This document shows positions 24,181 through 32,048 of a stretch of DNA of 36,811 nucleotides, piece by piece; position 1 is the first letter of the stretch, and every line of letters begins with the position of its first letter. The notes beneath the pieces were generated by a model. That model was not told the DNA's origin, ran no database searches, and worked only from the letters and a program-made list of their open reading frames with translations. The DNA is taken from positions 1 to 36,811 of the forward strand of contig LADO01000038.1 in assembly GCA_000961595.1 (NCBI GenBank), given 5' to 3'. Origin of the DNA: Peptococcaceae bacterium BRH_c4b (lineage in GTDB: Bacteria > Bacillota > Desulfotomaculia > Desulfotomaculales > Desulfocucumaceae). Both the position numbers and the translations under genes were made by a program.

Positions 24181-25260
24181 TCATAGATTAATGGCTCTTG
24201 CTATATCCCTTTCTTTAACGTCTTTTATTATCTCCACACTGCCCACGGCAGTGGGAAGAACAAAGGTCAGTGAACCGGAAATTACCTTTTTATCCCTGCG
24301 CAGCAAGGCTATAATTCTTTCTCTGTCCAGATTCGCAGGAAACGTTACCGGAAGTCCGGCCCTGGACAGCAACTTTTCAATCCTTGCGACTTCACTGTTT
24401 TTCAGCATACCCAGGTCTACCGCCAGCCTGGCGGCCATGACCATACCGATGGCCACCGCTTCCCCATGACGGTATGCTCTGTATTCCGTAAGGGCCTCTA
24501 TGGCATGTCCCACCGTGTGTCCGAAATTCAAAATTGCCCGTTGCCCCTGCTCGGTCTCGTCGGCCTGTACTACCTCCGCTTTAATACAACAGGACTTTTC
24601 AACCAAATATTCCGTGGCTGCTGCTTCTACCCCCAGAACCCTCTCTAGATTATCCTCCAGCCAGTTAAAAAATCCGGCATCAGCGATCACGCCGCATTTA
24701 ATTACTTCCGCCAGGCCGGCACGGATCTCCCTTGGGTCCAGGGTTAGCAAAGTTTCCGGATCGGTAAACACCGCCACCGGCTGATAGAAAGCCCCGATAA
24801 TGTTTTTACCGGCCGGATGGTTTACCGCCACTTTGCCACCTACGCTGCTGTCCACCTGAGCCAGTAAAGTGGTGGGAACTTGGATAAAAGGTACCCCCCT
24901 GAGATAGGTGGACGCCACGAAGCCGGCAAGATCGCCTATCACACCGCCGCCCAGGGCAATTACCGGCGAGCGCCGGTCCAGTTCCCGGGAAAACGCTAAA
25001 TCGTAAAGCTTTTCCGCCGTGGACAGCGCTTTGTACGCCTCCCCATCCGGCACGTTCCCCACCACTACCTCGAAGCCGCCTGCCTCCAGGCTTTTTATCA
25101 CTTTTTCCCCGTACAATCCTAAAACTGTTGGGTTTGTAACCAGCAACAGGCGGCGGCTGAAGTTGAAACTATCCATGAAACCAGACAGGTTATTCAAAAA
25201 TCCAGGCTGTATATATATTTTATAGCTTCTTTCTTTCAGTTCCACCTTAACCTCAGCCAT
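24181..25260 (-). CDS. aroB: 3-dehydroquinate synthase
   Basis: 359 residues. It converts DAHP to 3-dehydroquinate using NAD and zinc. The NAD region is ALGGGVIGDLAGFVASTYLRGVPFIQVPTTLLAQVDSSVGGKVAVNH, with the zinc ligands in GLAEVIKCG and the conserved NFGHTVGHAIEAL plus YRHGEAVAIGM. The start ATG overlaps the aroK stop by 8 bp, so translation is coupled. Confidence 0.95.
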   Translation of the reverse strand: MAEVKVELKERSYKIYIQPGFLNNLSGFMDSFNFSRRLLLVTNPTVLGLYGEKVIKSLEAGGFEVVVGNVPDGEAYKALSTAEKLYDLAFSRELDRRSPVIALGGGVIGDLAGFVASTYLRGVPFIQVPTTLLAQVDSSVGGKVAVNHPAGKNIIGAFYQPVAVFTDPETLLTLDPREIRAGLAEVIKCGVIADAGFFNWLEDNLERVLGVEAAATEYLVEKSCCIKAEVVQADETEQGQRAILNFGHTVGHAIEALTEYRAYRHGEAVAIGMVMAARLAVDLGMLKNSEVARIEKLLSRAGLPVTFPANLDRERIIALLRRDKKVISGSLTFVLPTAVGSVEIIKDVKERDIARAINL

Positions 25261-25777
25261 TAAACAACTTCCTTTCCCTCAGGTAGAAAATTATCTGCTC
25301 TACCGCCTCTTCTTTATTCAAAGAGCTGGTATCCACGGTATAATCTGCTGCCCTGCGATAGAAATCTTCCCGCTCCCGCATTAATTTTTCTACCGTTCCC
25401 CTGACATCGCTCTGGTTTAGAAGAGGACGGTCGCGTTTCCTATCCACCCTACTGACAATAACCTCCGGCGCCGCCACGAGCCTGATCAGCACACCATTTC
25501 GTCTTAGCTCGGTGATGTTTTCAGGATCAAGCACCACACCGCCCCCGGTGGCTATAACCCTGCCCTTTTCCCCGGCGAGCTTTTTAATAGCCAGGGATTC
25601 CTCAGAGCGGAAGCGCACCACACCGTAACAGGAGAAAATTTCCTGTACCGTTTTACCCGTTATCCTTTCGATTTCGGCATCGGTATCGACGAAATCAAGG
25701 CCCAGCCGGGCGGCCAGCCGTCGCCCCACTGTGGTTTTGCCTGTGGCCATAAAGCCGATTAATACTACATTTTTCAT
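25253..25777 (-). CDS. aroK: shikimate kinase
   Basis: 174 residues. It phosphorylates shikimate with ATP. The P loop is GFMATGKTTVG; DTDAEIE and ATGGGVVL bind shikimate; DRPLL carries the lid arginine. I choose ATG 25775-25777 because AAGGCGGTG lies 6-7 nt before it; the GTG three codons upstream is part of that site. It overlaps aroB and follows aroC by 13 bp. Confidence 0.93.
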   Translation of the reverse strand: MKNVVLIGFMATGKTTVGRRLAARLGLDFVDTDAEIERITGKTVQEIFSCYGVVRFRSEESLAIKKLAGEKGRVIATGGGVVLDPENITELRRNGVLIRLVAAPEVIVSRVDRKRDRPLLNQSDVRGTVEKLMREREDFYRRAADYTVDTSSLNKEEAVEQIIFYLRERKLFNG

Positions 25778-25790
25778 TCGGATCACCGCC

Positions 25791-26951
25791 TTAAAACTGC
25801 CTGACCTTAGCCAGGTAAAGGGACCATCTTTCCTTTATTTCAGCCAGGGTATCCCCGCCGAATTTTTCCAGACAAGCCCCGGCGATTTCCCAGGCCACCG
25901 CCGCCTCACCCACCACGCAGGCAGCAGGAACCGCGCAAACATCCGACCTTTCCACAGAGGCCACGAACACCTCTTTGGTTTCTATATCTACACTCTGTTT
26001 AGGCTTGTAAAGGGTAGGAATAGGTTTCATGGCCGCTTTGACCACAACAGTCTCGCCATTGGTCATGCCGCCCTCTATTCCCCCCGCCCCATTGTCTTTC
26101 CTATAATAGCCCCTTTCCCCACTGTAGAAAATATCGTCATGAACCCGGGAACCCGGCATGGCTGCAGCTTCAAATCCCAGACCAACTTCTACCCCCTTGA
26201 TGGCCTGGATACCCATCAAAGCCCCCGCCAGCCTGCCGTCCAGCCTTCGGTCCCACTGGGCAAAGCCACCTACGCCGGGAGGCAGTCCGTATACCCTTAT
26301 TTCAAACACCCCGCCCAGAGAGTCTCCGTCCTCCCTGGCCTTGTCAATGGCTTTAATCATCTCTTTTTCCGCGATGGAATCCGGGCAATATAATTCTGAC
26401 GCCGCTGCCATTCCCGCCAGTTGCTCCGGCGGCAATTCCCTGGGGTTCGACTGTACCTGCCCGATAGCTGTAACCAGACCTACAACCCGTACCCCCAGTT
26501 CTTCCAACAGCCGCCTGGCCAGCGCCCCTGCCGCCACCCGGGCAGCTGTCTCCCGGGCACTGGAGCGCTCCAGTACATTGCGCATATCCCTATGACTGTA
26601 TTTTATGGCGCCCGGTAAATCCGCATGTCCCGGCCTGGGTCTGGTAACCACCCTTTCAGCCAACAGCGCCCCGGGACCAGGGTCCATTATTTCCCGCCAG
26701 TTGGCCCAGTCCCTGTTTTCTATGCTCAGGGAAATGGGGGAACCCAGCGTATATCCCCCCCTGATCCCCGAGAGGATAGCCACCCGATCACTTTCTATTT
26801 TCATCCTGCCGCCCCTGCCGTAACCACCCTGCCTTCTTTTCAACTGCTCATCGATATGTGTAGCGGTTACAGGCAGCCCTGCCGGAAAACCTTCCACAAC
26901 GGCTGTCAAGACCGGGCCGTGGGACTCTCCGGCGGTAAGGAATCTAATCAT
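25791..26951 (-). CDS. aroC: chorismate synthase
   Basis: 386 residues. It makes chorismate from EPSP with reduced FMN. Signatures: [34 protein letters not shown], the [36 protein letters not shown] block, and [21 protein letters not shown]. The start ATG overlaps the aroE stop by 8 bp, with AGAGGTG in the aroE coding end. No aroA (EPSP synthase), aroF/G or aroQ is in the window, so the pathway is completed elsewhere. Confidence 0.95.
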   Translation of the reverse strand: MIRFLTAGESHGPVLTAVVEGFPAGLPVTATHIDEQLKRRQGGYGRGGRMKIESDRVAILSGIRGGYTLGSPISLSIENRDWANWREIMDPGPGALLAERVVTRPRPGHADLPGAIKYSHRDMRNVLERSSARETAARVAAGALARRLLEELGVRVVGLVTAIGQVQSNPRELPPEQLAGMAAASELYCPDSIAEKEMIKAIDKAREDGDSLGGVFEIRVYGLPPGVGGFAQWDRRLDGRLAGALMGIQAIKGVEVGLGFEAAAMPGSRVHDDIFYSGERGYYRKDNGAGGIEGGMTNGETVVVKAAMKPIPTLYKPKQSVDIETKEVFVASVERSDVCAVPAACVVGEAAVAWEIAGACLEKFGGDTLAEIKERWSLYLAKVRQF

Positions 26952-27846
26952 CGGTCACACACCTCTCTGTCAACACCTTTCTCATAACTTCCACCGGGGC
27001 CGGCAGCCCCGTCCACATTTCCAGTGCCTGTACTCCCTGATACAACAACATGCCCAGGCCGCTGCAAACAGCGGCACCCTGGCCGGAGCAACGTTTCAGG
27101 AATTCCGTACGGGTCGGGTTATAAACCAAATCCACCGCCAGGTGCCCCGGCCCGAGAAGATGGTAGGGGAAATCCGGCCAGCTGTTGTGGCGGGGATGCA
27201 TACCCAGGGTAGTGGTATGTACCACCAGTTCGGCTCTGGAAACCGCTTCCTCCCACTTTTCTATGAAACCGGCATCGTTATTGCCGGTTTCATAGAAATC
27301 CAGGGGGTAAGAAGAGCACTTTGTTTTGTCCCTGATAAGTCCACTCAGTTCTGCCGCCTTAGACACGGAACGGTTAGCGATGATGATTTCCGTAGCCCCG
27401 GCCAGCGCCAGGGAAATAGCCACCGCCCTAGCTGCCCCCCCGGCCCCCAGCATTAAAACTTTCCTGCCATTAACATTATATCCCGTATCTTCGGCCAGGG
27501 AACGTATAAACCCCGTACCATCGGTGTTATACCCCCAAAGCAAGCCATCTTTATGAACCACGGTATTCACCGCCCCGATTAGGACAGCTTCCGGTGATAG
27601 GCGGTCAAGATACCCGGGCACAGCCTGTTTATGAGGCACCGTGATATTTACCCCCGCCATGCCCAGAGCCCTTATCGCTGCTACGGCAGCGCCCAGTTTT
27701 TCCCCCTGCACACGGAACGGCAGGTAAATCCAGTCGATACCCAGTTCCCTGAAAGCAGCATTGTGCATGGCAGGGGAAAAGGAATGGGCCACCGGGTCGC
27801 CGTACAGGCCGCAAACCCTGATGGCCCCGCCGGTATATTCCTCCAT
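26944..27846 (-). CDS. aroE: shikimate dehydrogenase
   Basis: 300 residues. It reduces 3-dehydroshikimate with NADPH. The substrate domain starts [20 protein letters not shown] and contains [10 protein letters not shown] with the catalytic Lys; the cofactor domain has [17 protein letters not shown] and the NRSVSKA motif. The N-terminus carries about 8 extra residues before the family start. GGGGAGG is 11 nt before the ATG. It follows yqeG by 3 bp, as in Bacillus, where yqeG-yqeH-aroE are neighbours; yqeH is absent here. Confidence 0.94.
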   Translation of the reverse strand: MEEYTGGAIRVCGLYGDPVAHSFSPAMHNAAFRELGIDWIYLPFRVQGEKLGAAVAAIRALGMAGVNITVPHKQAVPGYLDRLSPEAVLIGAVNTVVHKDGLLWGYNTDGTGFIRSLAEDTGYNVNGRKVLMLGAGGAARAVAISLALAGATEIIIANRSVSKAAELSGLIRDKTKCSSYPLDFYETGNNDAGFIEKWEEAVSRAELVVHTTTLGMHPRHNSWPDFPYHLLGPGHLAVDLVYNPTRTEFLKRCSGQGAAVCSGLGMLLYQGVQALEMWTGLPAPVEVMRKVLTERCVTDD

Positions 27847-27849
27847 TTT

Positions 27850-28377
27850 TCACTCGACCTCCCCAAAACCGGCAGTAGCGTTTCTTTTTAAACGTCTGAT
27901 TACTAATCTTTCCAGCCTGCGGTTGATAAGCTCTGTGGCCCAGTACTCTTTACCTGGCAATGGGGTTACCAGAATGGTATATAAGCCCAGTCTGTTACCC
28001 CCCAGTATATCGGTGAATATCTGATCGCCAATGACGGCGGTTTCCCCCGAGGAAGTCCCTATAATCTCCATGGCCCTTTTAAAGGGCCTTTTCCTGGGTT
28101 TGACCGCCCGGCAAACGTAGGGCAACTCCAGCGGCCCGGCAAGGTACTGCAACCGTCTCGGGCCATTGTTGGAAACCACGCACATCTTAAAACCTCTGGC
28201 CTGCAGTTCGCCGAACCAGCTGGTAATTTGCGGTGAAAAAACATCGGCATCCCTGGGAATCACGGTGTTATCAAGATCGAAAAGCAAACCCCGTATGCCC
28301 TTTACGCTTAAAAAGTCGATATCAATATGATGAACAGACTCAACATACATGTTGGGAAACAACAACTTACGCAACAA
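27850..28377 (-). CDS. yqeG: YqeG-family HAD phosphatase
   Basis: 175 residues of the HAD IIIA class. Motif I is LLFDLDNTV (nucleophile Asp), motif II VVSNNG, a Lys in RKRPFKRAM, and motif IV IGDQIFTDILGGN. The family is related to the phosphatidylglycerophosphate phosphatase GEP4 of mitochondria; a role in phospholipid synthesis is inferred. The start is TTG 28375-28377, with GGAGAG at the end of mobA 7 nt upstream; the longer frame overlapping mobA is not used. Opening: MLRKLLFPNMYVESV, typical of YqeG. Confidence 0.88.
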   Translation of the reverse strand: MLRKLLFPNMYVESVHHIDIDFLSVKGIRGLLFDLDNTVIPRDADVFSPQITSWFGELQARGFKMCVVSNNGPRRLQYLAGPLELPYVCRAVKPRKRPFKRAMEIIGTSSGETAVIGDQIFTDILGGNRLGLYTILVTPLPGKEYWATELINRRLERLVIRRLKRNATAGFGEVE

Positions 28378-28378
28378 A

Positions 28379-29002
28379 CTATATCTCTCCGTCCTCCGCC
28401 ACCCGCCTGGCAGCCGCCAATTCGTCCGGTGTATTGACATTAATGAAGCATTTATCGGAACCGGCACAGCGTTCCAGATCATTCCTGTCAATATATTTTA
28501 CCCGGACCTGATCATAAAAGCCAGTAATCTTGCACCTTTTATCCTTCAGCATTTGCTCCATGGACTGTAGGCACCCCTTCCCATAAACGGCAAAAAGCGG
28601 CTCAAGATAGTCGCCATCCCGGGGTATTACCACGTCATGGTCCCGGGCATGGGGCAGTAGGCAGGCCATTAGTTCAGCCCGAACAAAGGGCATATCGCAA
28701 CCCGCCACAAAAATGTATGGGGTCCGGGATGTTTTTAGCCCGGCGTGAATACCACCCAGCGGGCCACAACCGGGATAAATGTCGTCAATCAACGGTAGTC
28801 CCAGATAAGCATAGTCTTCTGTTTTACCAGCCACCAGCAAAATATTATTATATAGCCGGGCCATTTCCTGCACCACCCGGTCAATCATGCTCCGACCGGC
28901 AATATCCAGCAGTGCCTTATTGGTGCCCATGCGGCAACTCCTGCCGCCTGCCAGTACTACACCGGTGACATTATGGACGGGGTTCATCGTTATCAATCCC
29001 AT
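28379..29002 (-). CDS. mobA: molybdenum cofactor guanylyltransferase
   Basis: 207 residues. It attaches GMP to molybdopterin. The nucleotide motif is VVLAGGRSCRMGTNKALL, then GGIHAGLK, FVAGCDMPFV and FINVNTPDEL near the C-terminus, all as in MobA. Length is normal. The first ATG overlaps the cobK stop (TGATG); the ATG before NPVHN five codons in is an alternative. Presence suggests molybdo- or tungsto-enzymes such as formate dehydrogenase in the organism. yqeG starts 1 bp past its stop. Confidence 0.92.
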   Translation of the reverse strand: MGLITMNPVHNVTGVVLAGGRSCRMGTNKALLDIAGRSMIDRVVQEMARLYNNILLVAGKTEDYAYLGLPLIDDIYPGCGPLGGIHAGLKTSRTPYIFVAGCDMPFVRAELMACLLPHARDHDVVIPRDGDYLEPLFAVYGKGCLQSMEQMLKDKRCKITGFYDQVRVKYIDRNDLERCAGSDKCFINVNTPDELAAARRVAEDGEI

Positions 29003-29784
29003 CAGCTACCGTTTTGCAATGGTAATAGTTCCCGCACACACTCCAGTACTTGCTTACAGGTTTCCGGAGCTCCAGGCCGGCAGGACTGGTCTCTTTTAAT
29101 CAGTACCACCGGGATCTTCAAACTGAGGGCAGCCTTTATTTTATTATCGGTACCGCTCCCCGGACCACCGTCCCGGGTAACCACCACTCCTGCTTTATAA
29201 GCCTGGAACATTGCTTTATTGAATTTGGCGGAAAAAGGCCCGTGCAGGGCAACTATATCCCGGGGTGAAACACCCATTTCCTGGCACTTTTTAATCACCC
29301 TGTGTTCAGGCAGGACCCGGACCACCACCCTTTTATCACCCAGCAACCGGCAGTTCACGAAAACATCCAGGTTATTGCTACCCGTGGTAAGAAATACTGT
29401 TTCCCCTAGTTCCGCTGCCTTTTCAGCCGCCTCCGTCCACGAGTACACTGTATGAATCAGATCGTCCTCGGGCAGCTTTGTCTCTTTGCGGTAAAACCGC
29501 AGGTATGGAATTTTTATATTATTGCATGCTGCGGATAATAAATCCGAAACGGAGTTTTTAAAGGGATGGCTGGCGTCTATAACTATTTTTATATGCTTAT
29601 CTTTTAAAATGTTACATATATCATTAATATTTTCCGGCAGGGATACCACATCAACGGCTCCGCCCCGGCCGGCCAGGGTGCCGCCGTATTCCGTCCTTAC
29701 CGCCGCGGTGACATAGTAGCCCGCCCCGGCCAGTGTAGTAATTAATTTCTGGGATTCTCCCACACCATACAGAACCAGTATCAT
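29002..29784 (-). CDS. cobK: precorrin-6A / cobalt-precorrin-6A reductase
   Basis: 260 residues. It reduces precorrin-6A (aerobic, CobK) or its cobalt form (anaerobic, CbiJ) in B12 synthesis. Family features: the opening [50 protein letters not shown], and [19 protein letters not shown]. In an anaerobe the CbiJ reaction is more likely. GGAGTGAAGAA precedes the ATG. It is the first gene of the minus-strand run to gspE and is divergent from sigK; no other cob/cbi gene is in the window. Confidence 0.92.
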   Translation of the reverse strand: MILVLYGVGESQKLITTLAGAGYYVTAAVRTEYGGTLAGRGGAVDVVSLPENINDICNILKDKHIKIVIDASHPFKNSVSDLLSAACNNIKIPYLRFYRKETKLPEDDLIHTVYSWTEAAEKAAELGETVFLTTGSNNLDVFVNCRLLGDKRVVVRVLPEHRVIKKCQEMGVSPRDIVALHGPFSAKFNKAMFQAYKAGVVVTRDGGPGSGTDNKIKAALSLKIPVVLIKRDQSCRPGAPETCKQVLECVRELLPLQNGS

Positions 29785-29884
29785 TTCTTCACTCCACTAT
29801 AACTTCTTCCCGGCCTTTAAGGGACATGCACCCAATATCCATACTTCCCATAATATTTATAGCAGCTTATCGGGAGGATGCCTT
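29785..29884 (+). promoter_or_regulatory. divergent cobK-sigK promoter region
   Basis: 100 bp. On the sigK side CATAATAT (29849-29856) matches 6/8 of the sigma-E -10 consensus but no good -35 lies 14-15 nt upstream; GGACATGC (29822-29829) vaguely resembles a SpoIIID half-site. In Bacillus sigK is controlled by sigma-E and SpoIIID, so such sites are expected, but the match here is weak. Confidence 0.25.
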
Positions 29885-30256
29885 ATGATATCCGGGTTAT
29901 GGTCATTATTAATAATATCGGTGATTAATGGGATAACATTGCTGGTTTCCTACATGGCCAACAATACTTTCCCCCGGCCGCTGTCTGAAGAAGAAGAGGC
30001 AAAATATATATCCCTGCTATTGCAGGGAGACAGCAAGGCCAGGGATATATTGGCGGCTCACAACCTCCGGCTGGTGGCGCATATAGTTAAGAAATTTGAC
30101 AGCAACAGTGAAAATACCGATGATCTAATTTCCATCGGGACCATTGGCCTTATTAAAGGAATTGACAGCTTCAAGCCGGACCGGGGAACCAGACTGGCAA
30201 CATATGCCGCCAGGTGCATAGAGAATGAAATATCAAAGTCCATATCCGGGCGTTAA
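29885..30256 (+). CDS. sigK: pro-sigma-K, N-terminal segment (interrupted gene)
   Basis: Codes for 123 residues in the unrearranged state, of which the first 116 belong to sigma-K. Residues 1-22 ([20 protein letters not shown]...) are the hydrophobic pro-sequence, ahead of [12 protein letters not shown], where Bacillus pro-sigma-K is cut by SpoIVFB. Region 1.2/2 follows: [34 protein letters not shown] ... [15 protein letters not shown]. After Ile116 the frame enters the skin element (SKSISGR, stop). The start ATG has GGGAGG 7 nt upstream. The protein is useless without excision, because regions 3-4 lie at 33546-33905. The junction is the same residue position as in Bacillus subtilis. Confidence 0.95.
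   Translation: MISGLWSLLIISVINGITLLVSYMANNTFPRPLSEEEEAKYISLLLQGDSKARDILAAHNLRLVAHIVKKFDSNSENTDDLISIGTIGLIKGIDSFKPDRGTRLATYAARCIENEISKSISGR
30211..30251. repeat. attL of the skin element
   Basis: Left junction. Chromosomal arm CAGGTGCATA (30211-30220), core TGAAATA (30226-30232) shared with attR, element arm ending CCGGGC (30246-30251). The predicted exchange dinucleotide is GA at 30227-30228, the centre of both reconstructed dyads. Confidence 0.85.
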
Positions 30257-30277
30257 TTAATGGAAACAGGCGTAGTA

Positions 30278-31594
30278 CTAATTTTTGCCTTCTGTTTTGC
30301 CGGCCGTCCTCTGAAGCTTAAAATCCTGCCACCTGTCCCTGGCCAGGTTCACTATATAAGGGTTGGAATCCCTTTCCGGGTGAACGACTATCTGCCTAAA
30401 CCATTCCACTGCTTTGCCCGGGTGGCCCAGGCGTCCGTATAGTTCACCGATGAGATAAATCAGGTTCATCTCGGCCCTGGCGTCAGATGAACTGTCGAAA
30501 CTATATGCTTTTTCCAAGCATTCCAGCGCCTGTTTCATGTTTTCGGTTTCCTCTTCAGTAAGCTCCTTCTGCCGGTACAGGCAGCTTAAAATCATATGGA
30601 GCCTGCCTATAACGGCATTTTTTGCCCCGGCCAGATTCTGACAGGAAATGGCCAGCCGGTATGCGGCAATAGCGTCATCAATAGTTCTGACCCCGGAAAA
30701 ATCCTCCTGAATAGGAATCAACATCTGTTTGAGCATCTTGACCTTGGCGGGACGTAACTTTTCCATAGAGTTTTCCGGGAAAGCGTACCCACAGTTCCGG
30801 CATATCACCACATAATAAAAAGTGGGATTGACCAGCCGGTAGCGTGTACACATATCCGTATCCACGATCTCTTCCTGAATACAATCTGTTTTGGCCACCA
30901 GAGATTGGATTTCACCACCGCACAGCAGGCAGACGAACTTCCTGCTGTATGTCCATTTCCCGGTGTTTTCCACGTAATCTTTAGTTTTTATAGCTACCTT
31001 GTATTCCGCAACGCTTGCCATGTCCCCAGCGACTTCTCCGGCTGCTGCATCGCCACCGGATGTGGGCGTAACTGCAGTTTCCTCTGCCGGGGCCACTAAC
31101 GGCTCCTCGTCGGGAGCAGAGGGTACCTGCATATAATTTCCCTTAACGGTTACCAGCATCTCATTTGTTTCCCGCACCCTAAGGCTCATGGTTTCCAAAA
31201 GTTTCAGTGCGGCATCGGGATTCATCCTTAAAAAGTGAAGAAATACTGGCCGCTCAATATAGAATAATACTGAATCCTCCTCGGCTATGGCATCAGCGGA
31301 TCTGGGAAGGCCATCCATCAGTGACATGTCCCCAAATACTTCCCGGGACCCGGCGGAATAAAGAACGGTTTCTTTCTTTTCGGATATCTTTCTCCTTATT
31401 TTCACCCGACCAGTTACCACTATGTAAATTTTGTCGCCGCTTTCCCCTTCTTTAAAAATTACAGCGCCTTTTTTCTGCTGATTAACCTTGGCCAGTTCAG
31501 CTATTTTTTCTAGCATACTTACGGGCATGCCTTTAAACAAACCTACGCCGGACAGGGCTTTTACAATAATTGCCAATAGCGGCTGATTGCTCAC
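30278..31594 (-). CDS. cyclic-nucleotide-binding domain / DUF2225 fusion protein
   Basis: 438 residues. Residues about 10-130 form a CRP-type cNMP-binding domain with the phosphate-binding cassette FGDMSLMDGLPRSADAIA, including the conserved Arg, and no HTH. A Pro/Ala-rich linker (130-180) leads to DUF2225: FVCLLCGGE and CRNCGYAF as two zinc-type Cys pairs, TRYRLVNPTFYYVVICRNCG, then TPR-like helices (AIAAYRLAISCQNLAGAKNA ... LGHPGKAVEWFRQIV). The start is GTG 31592-31594, 6 nt after GAGAGGAGG; an ATG ten codons earlier lies across a REP arm and lacks a site. It points towards the sigK 5' half and ends 46 bp from the left core. Its role in the skin is unknown; it would be lost in the mother cell after excision. 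Confidence 0.8.
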   Translation of the reverse strand: MSNQPLLAIIVKALSGVGLFKGMPVSMLEKIAELAKVNQQKKGAVIFKEGESGDKIYIVVTGRVKIRRKISEKKETVLYSAGSREVFGDMSLMDGLPRSADAIAEEDSVLFYIERPVFLHFLRMNPDAALKLLETMSLRVRETNEMLVTVKGNYMQVPSAPDEEPLVAPAEETAVTPTSGGDAAAGEVAGDMASVAEYKVAIKTKDYVENTGKWTYSRKFVCLLCGGEIQSLVAKTDCIQEEIVDTDMCTRYRLVNPTFYYVVICRNCGYAFPENSMEKLRPAKVKMLKQMLIPIQEDFSGVRTIDDAIAAYRLAISCQNLAGAKNAVIGRLHMILSCLYRQKELTEEETENMKQALECLEKAYSFDSSSDARAEMNLIYLIGELYGRLGHPGKAVEWFRQIVVHPERDSNPYIVNLARDRWQDFKLQRTAGKTEGKN

Positions 31595-31616
31595 CGTTTT
31601 CCTCCTCTCAAGGAAA

Positions 31617-31667
31617 GGGGACACACCTCTCTTTAGAGCATGGCTCTAGGGTCAGAGGAATGTCCCC
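31617..31667 (-). repeat. REP-like palindromic element, copy 2
   Basis: GGGGACACACCTCT and AGAGGAATGTCCCC form a hairpin with loop text TTAGAGC/GGCTCTAGGGTC. Inverted relative to copy 1 (10431-10481), with matching arms and loop. It lies directly upstream of the cNMP/DUF2225 gene's ribosome binding site. Confidence 0.6.
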
Positions 31668-31678
31668 AACTTGTGTAA

Positions 31679-31744
31679 GGGCACACACCTTCTTGATTTG
31701 ACTAAATTCCTTACTTCTTAACAAATTCGAGAAGGAATGTCCCC
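31679..31744 (-). repeat. REP-like palindromic element, copy 3
   Basis: GGGCACACACCTTCT (31679-31693) and AGAAGGAATGTCCCC (31730-31744), with the same asymmetric ACACACCT/AGGAATGT arms as copy 2 but a different loop. Copies 2 and 3 are only 11 bp apart. Confidence 0.55.
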
Positions 31745-31886
31745 AATTTATGGAATACGTATAATTTTATCAATTTTTGTATTCTTCGCTATTGCATTAA
31801 ATCCTCTTACAACAGAGCCGAGGCCGTAAATTTTGCGTTTTAGTCAGGCAGTCAACCGCATAAATTCTATAAGAGGAGGCGGAAAT

Positions 31887-32048
31887 ATGTCAATCATGCA
31901 TAAAGAAAGCGAAAAAAATTCTATTCCCACGGTTCGCATAATTTTAAAGGAAAAGGGGTTGGAGGCAGCATATCGCCTTCTGACCAAAAAGGTAGTTGAA
32001 GAAATGGAGAACAGTAAAAAATGCGGGCAGCCATCTACATCCGGGTAA
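31887..32048 (+). CDS. small basic protein coupled to the skin recombinase
   Basis: 53 residues, net basic, mostly helical: MSIMHKESEKNSIPTVRIIL, then LEAAYRLLTKKVVEEMENSKK. No family recognised. The ribosome binding site AAGAGGAGG is 7 nt before ATG 31887-31889; a longer frame from 31833 has none. Its last 28 bp overlap the recombinase start in another frame, so the two are co-translated. Skin excision in C. difficile needs a small recombination directionality factor encoded in the element. Position and size make this the obvious candidate here, but that is inference. Confidence 0.65.
   Translation: MSIMHKESEKNSIPTVRIILKEKGLEAAYRLLTKKVVEEMENSKKCGQPSTSG

Noticed and set aside
30278-31624. 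ATG start at 31624 for the cNMP/DUF2225 gene
   Set aside because: It lies across a REP arm without a ribosome binding site; GTG at 31594 has GAGAGGAGG at ideal spacing.
31837-31866. CATAAATT as a sigma-E -10 for the recombinase operon
   Set aside because: It is so close to the start codon that the transcript would begin within or at the ribosome binding site, and no -35 is visible.
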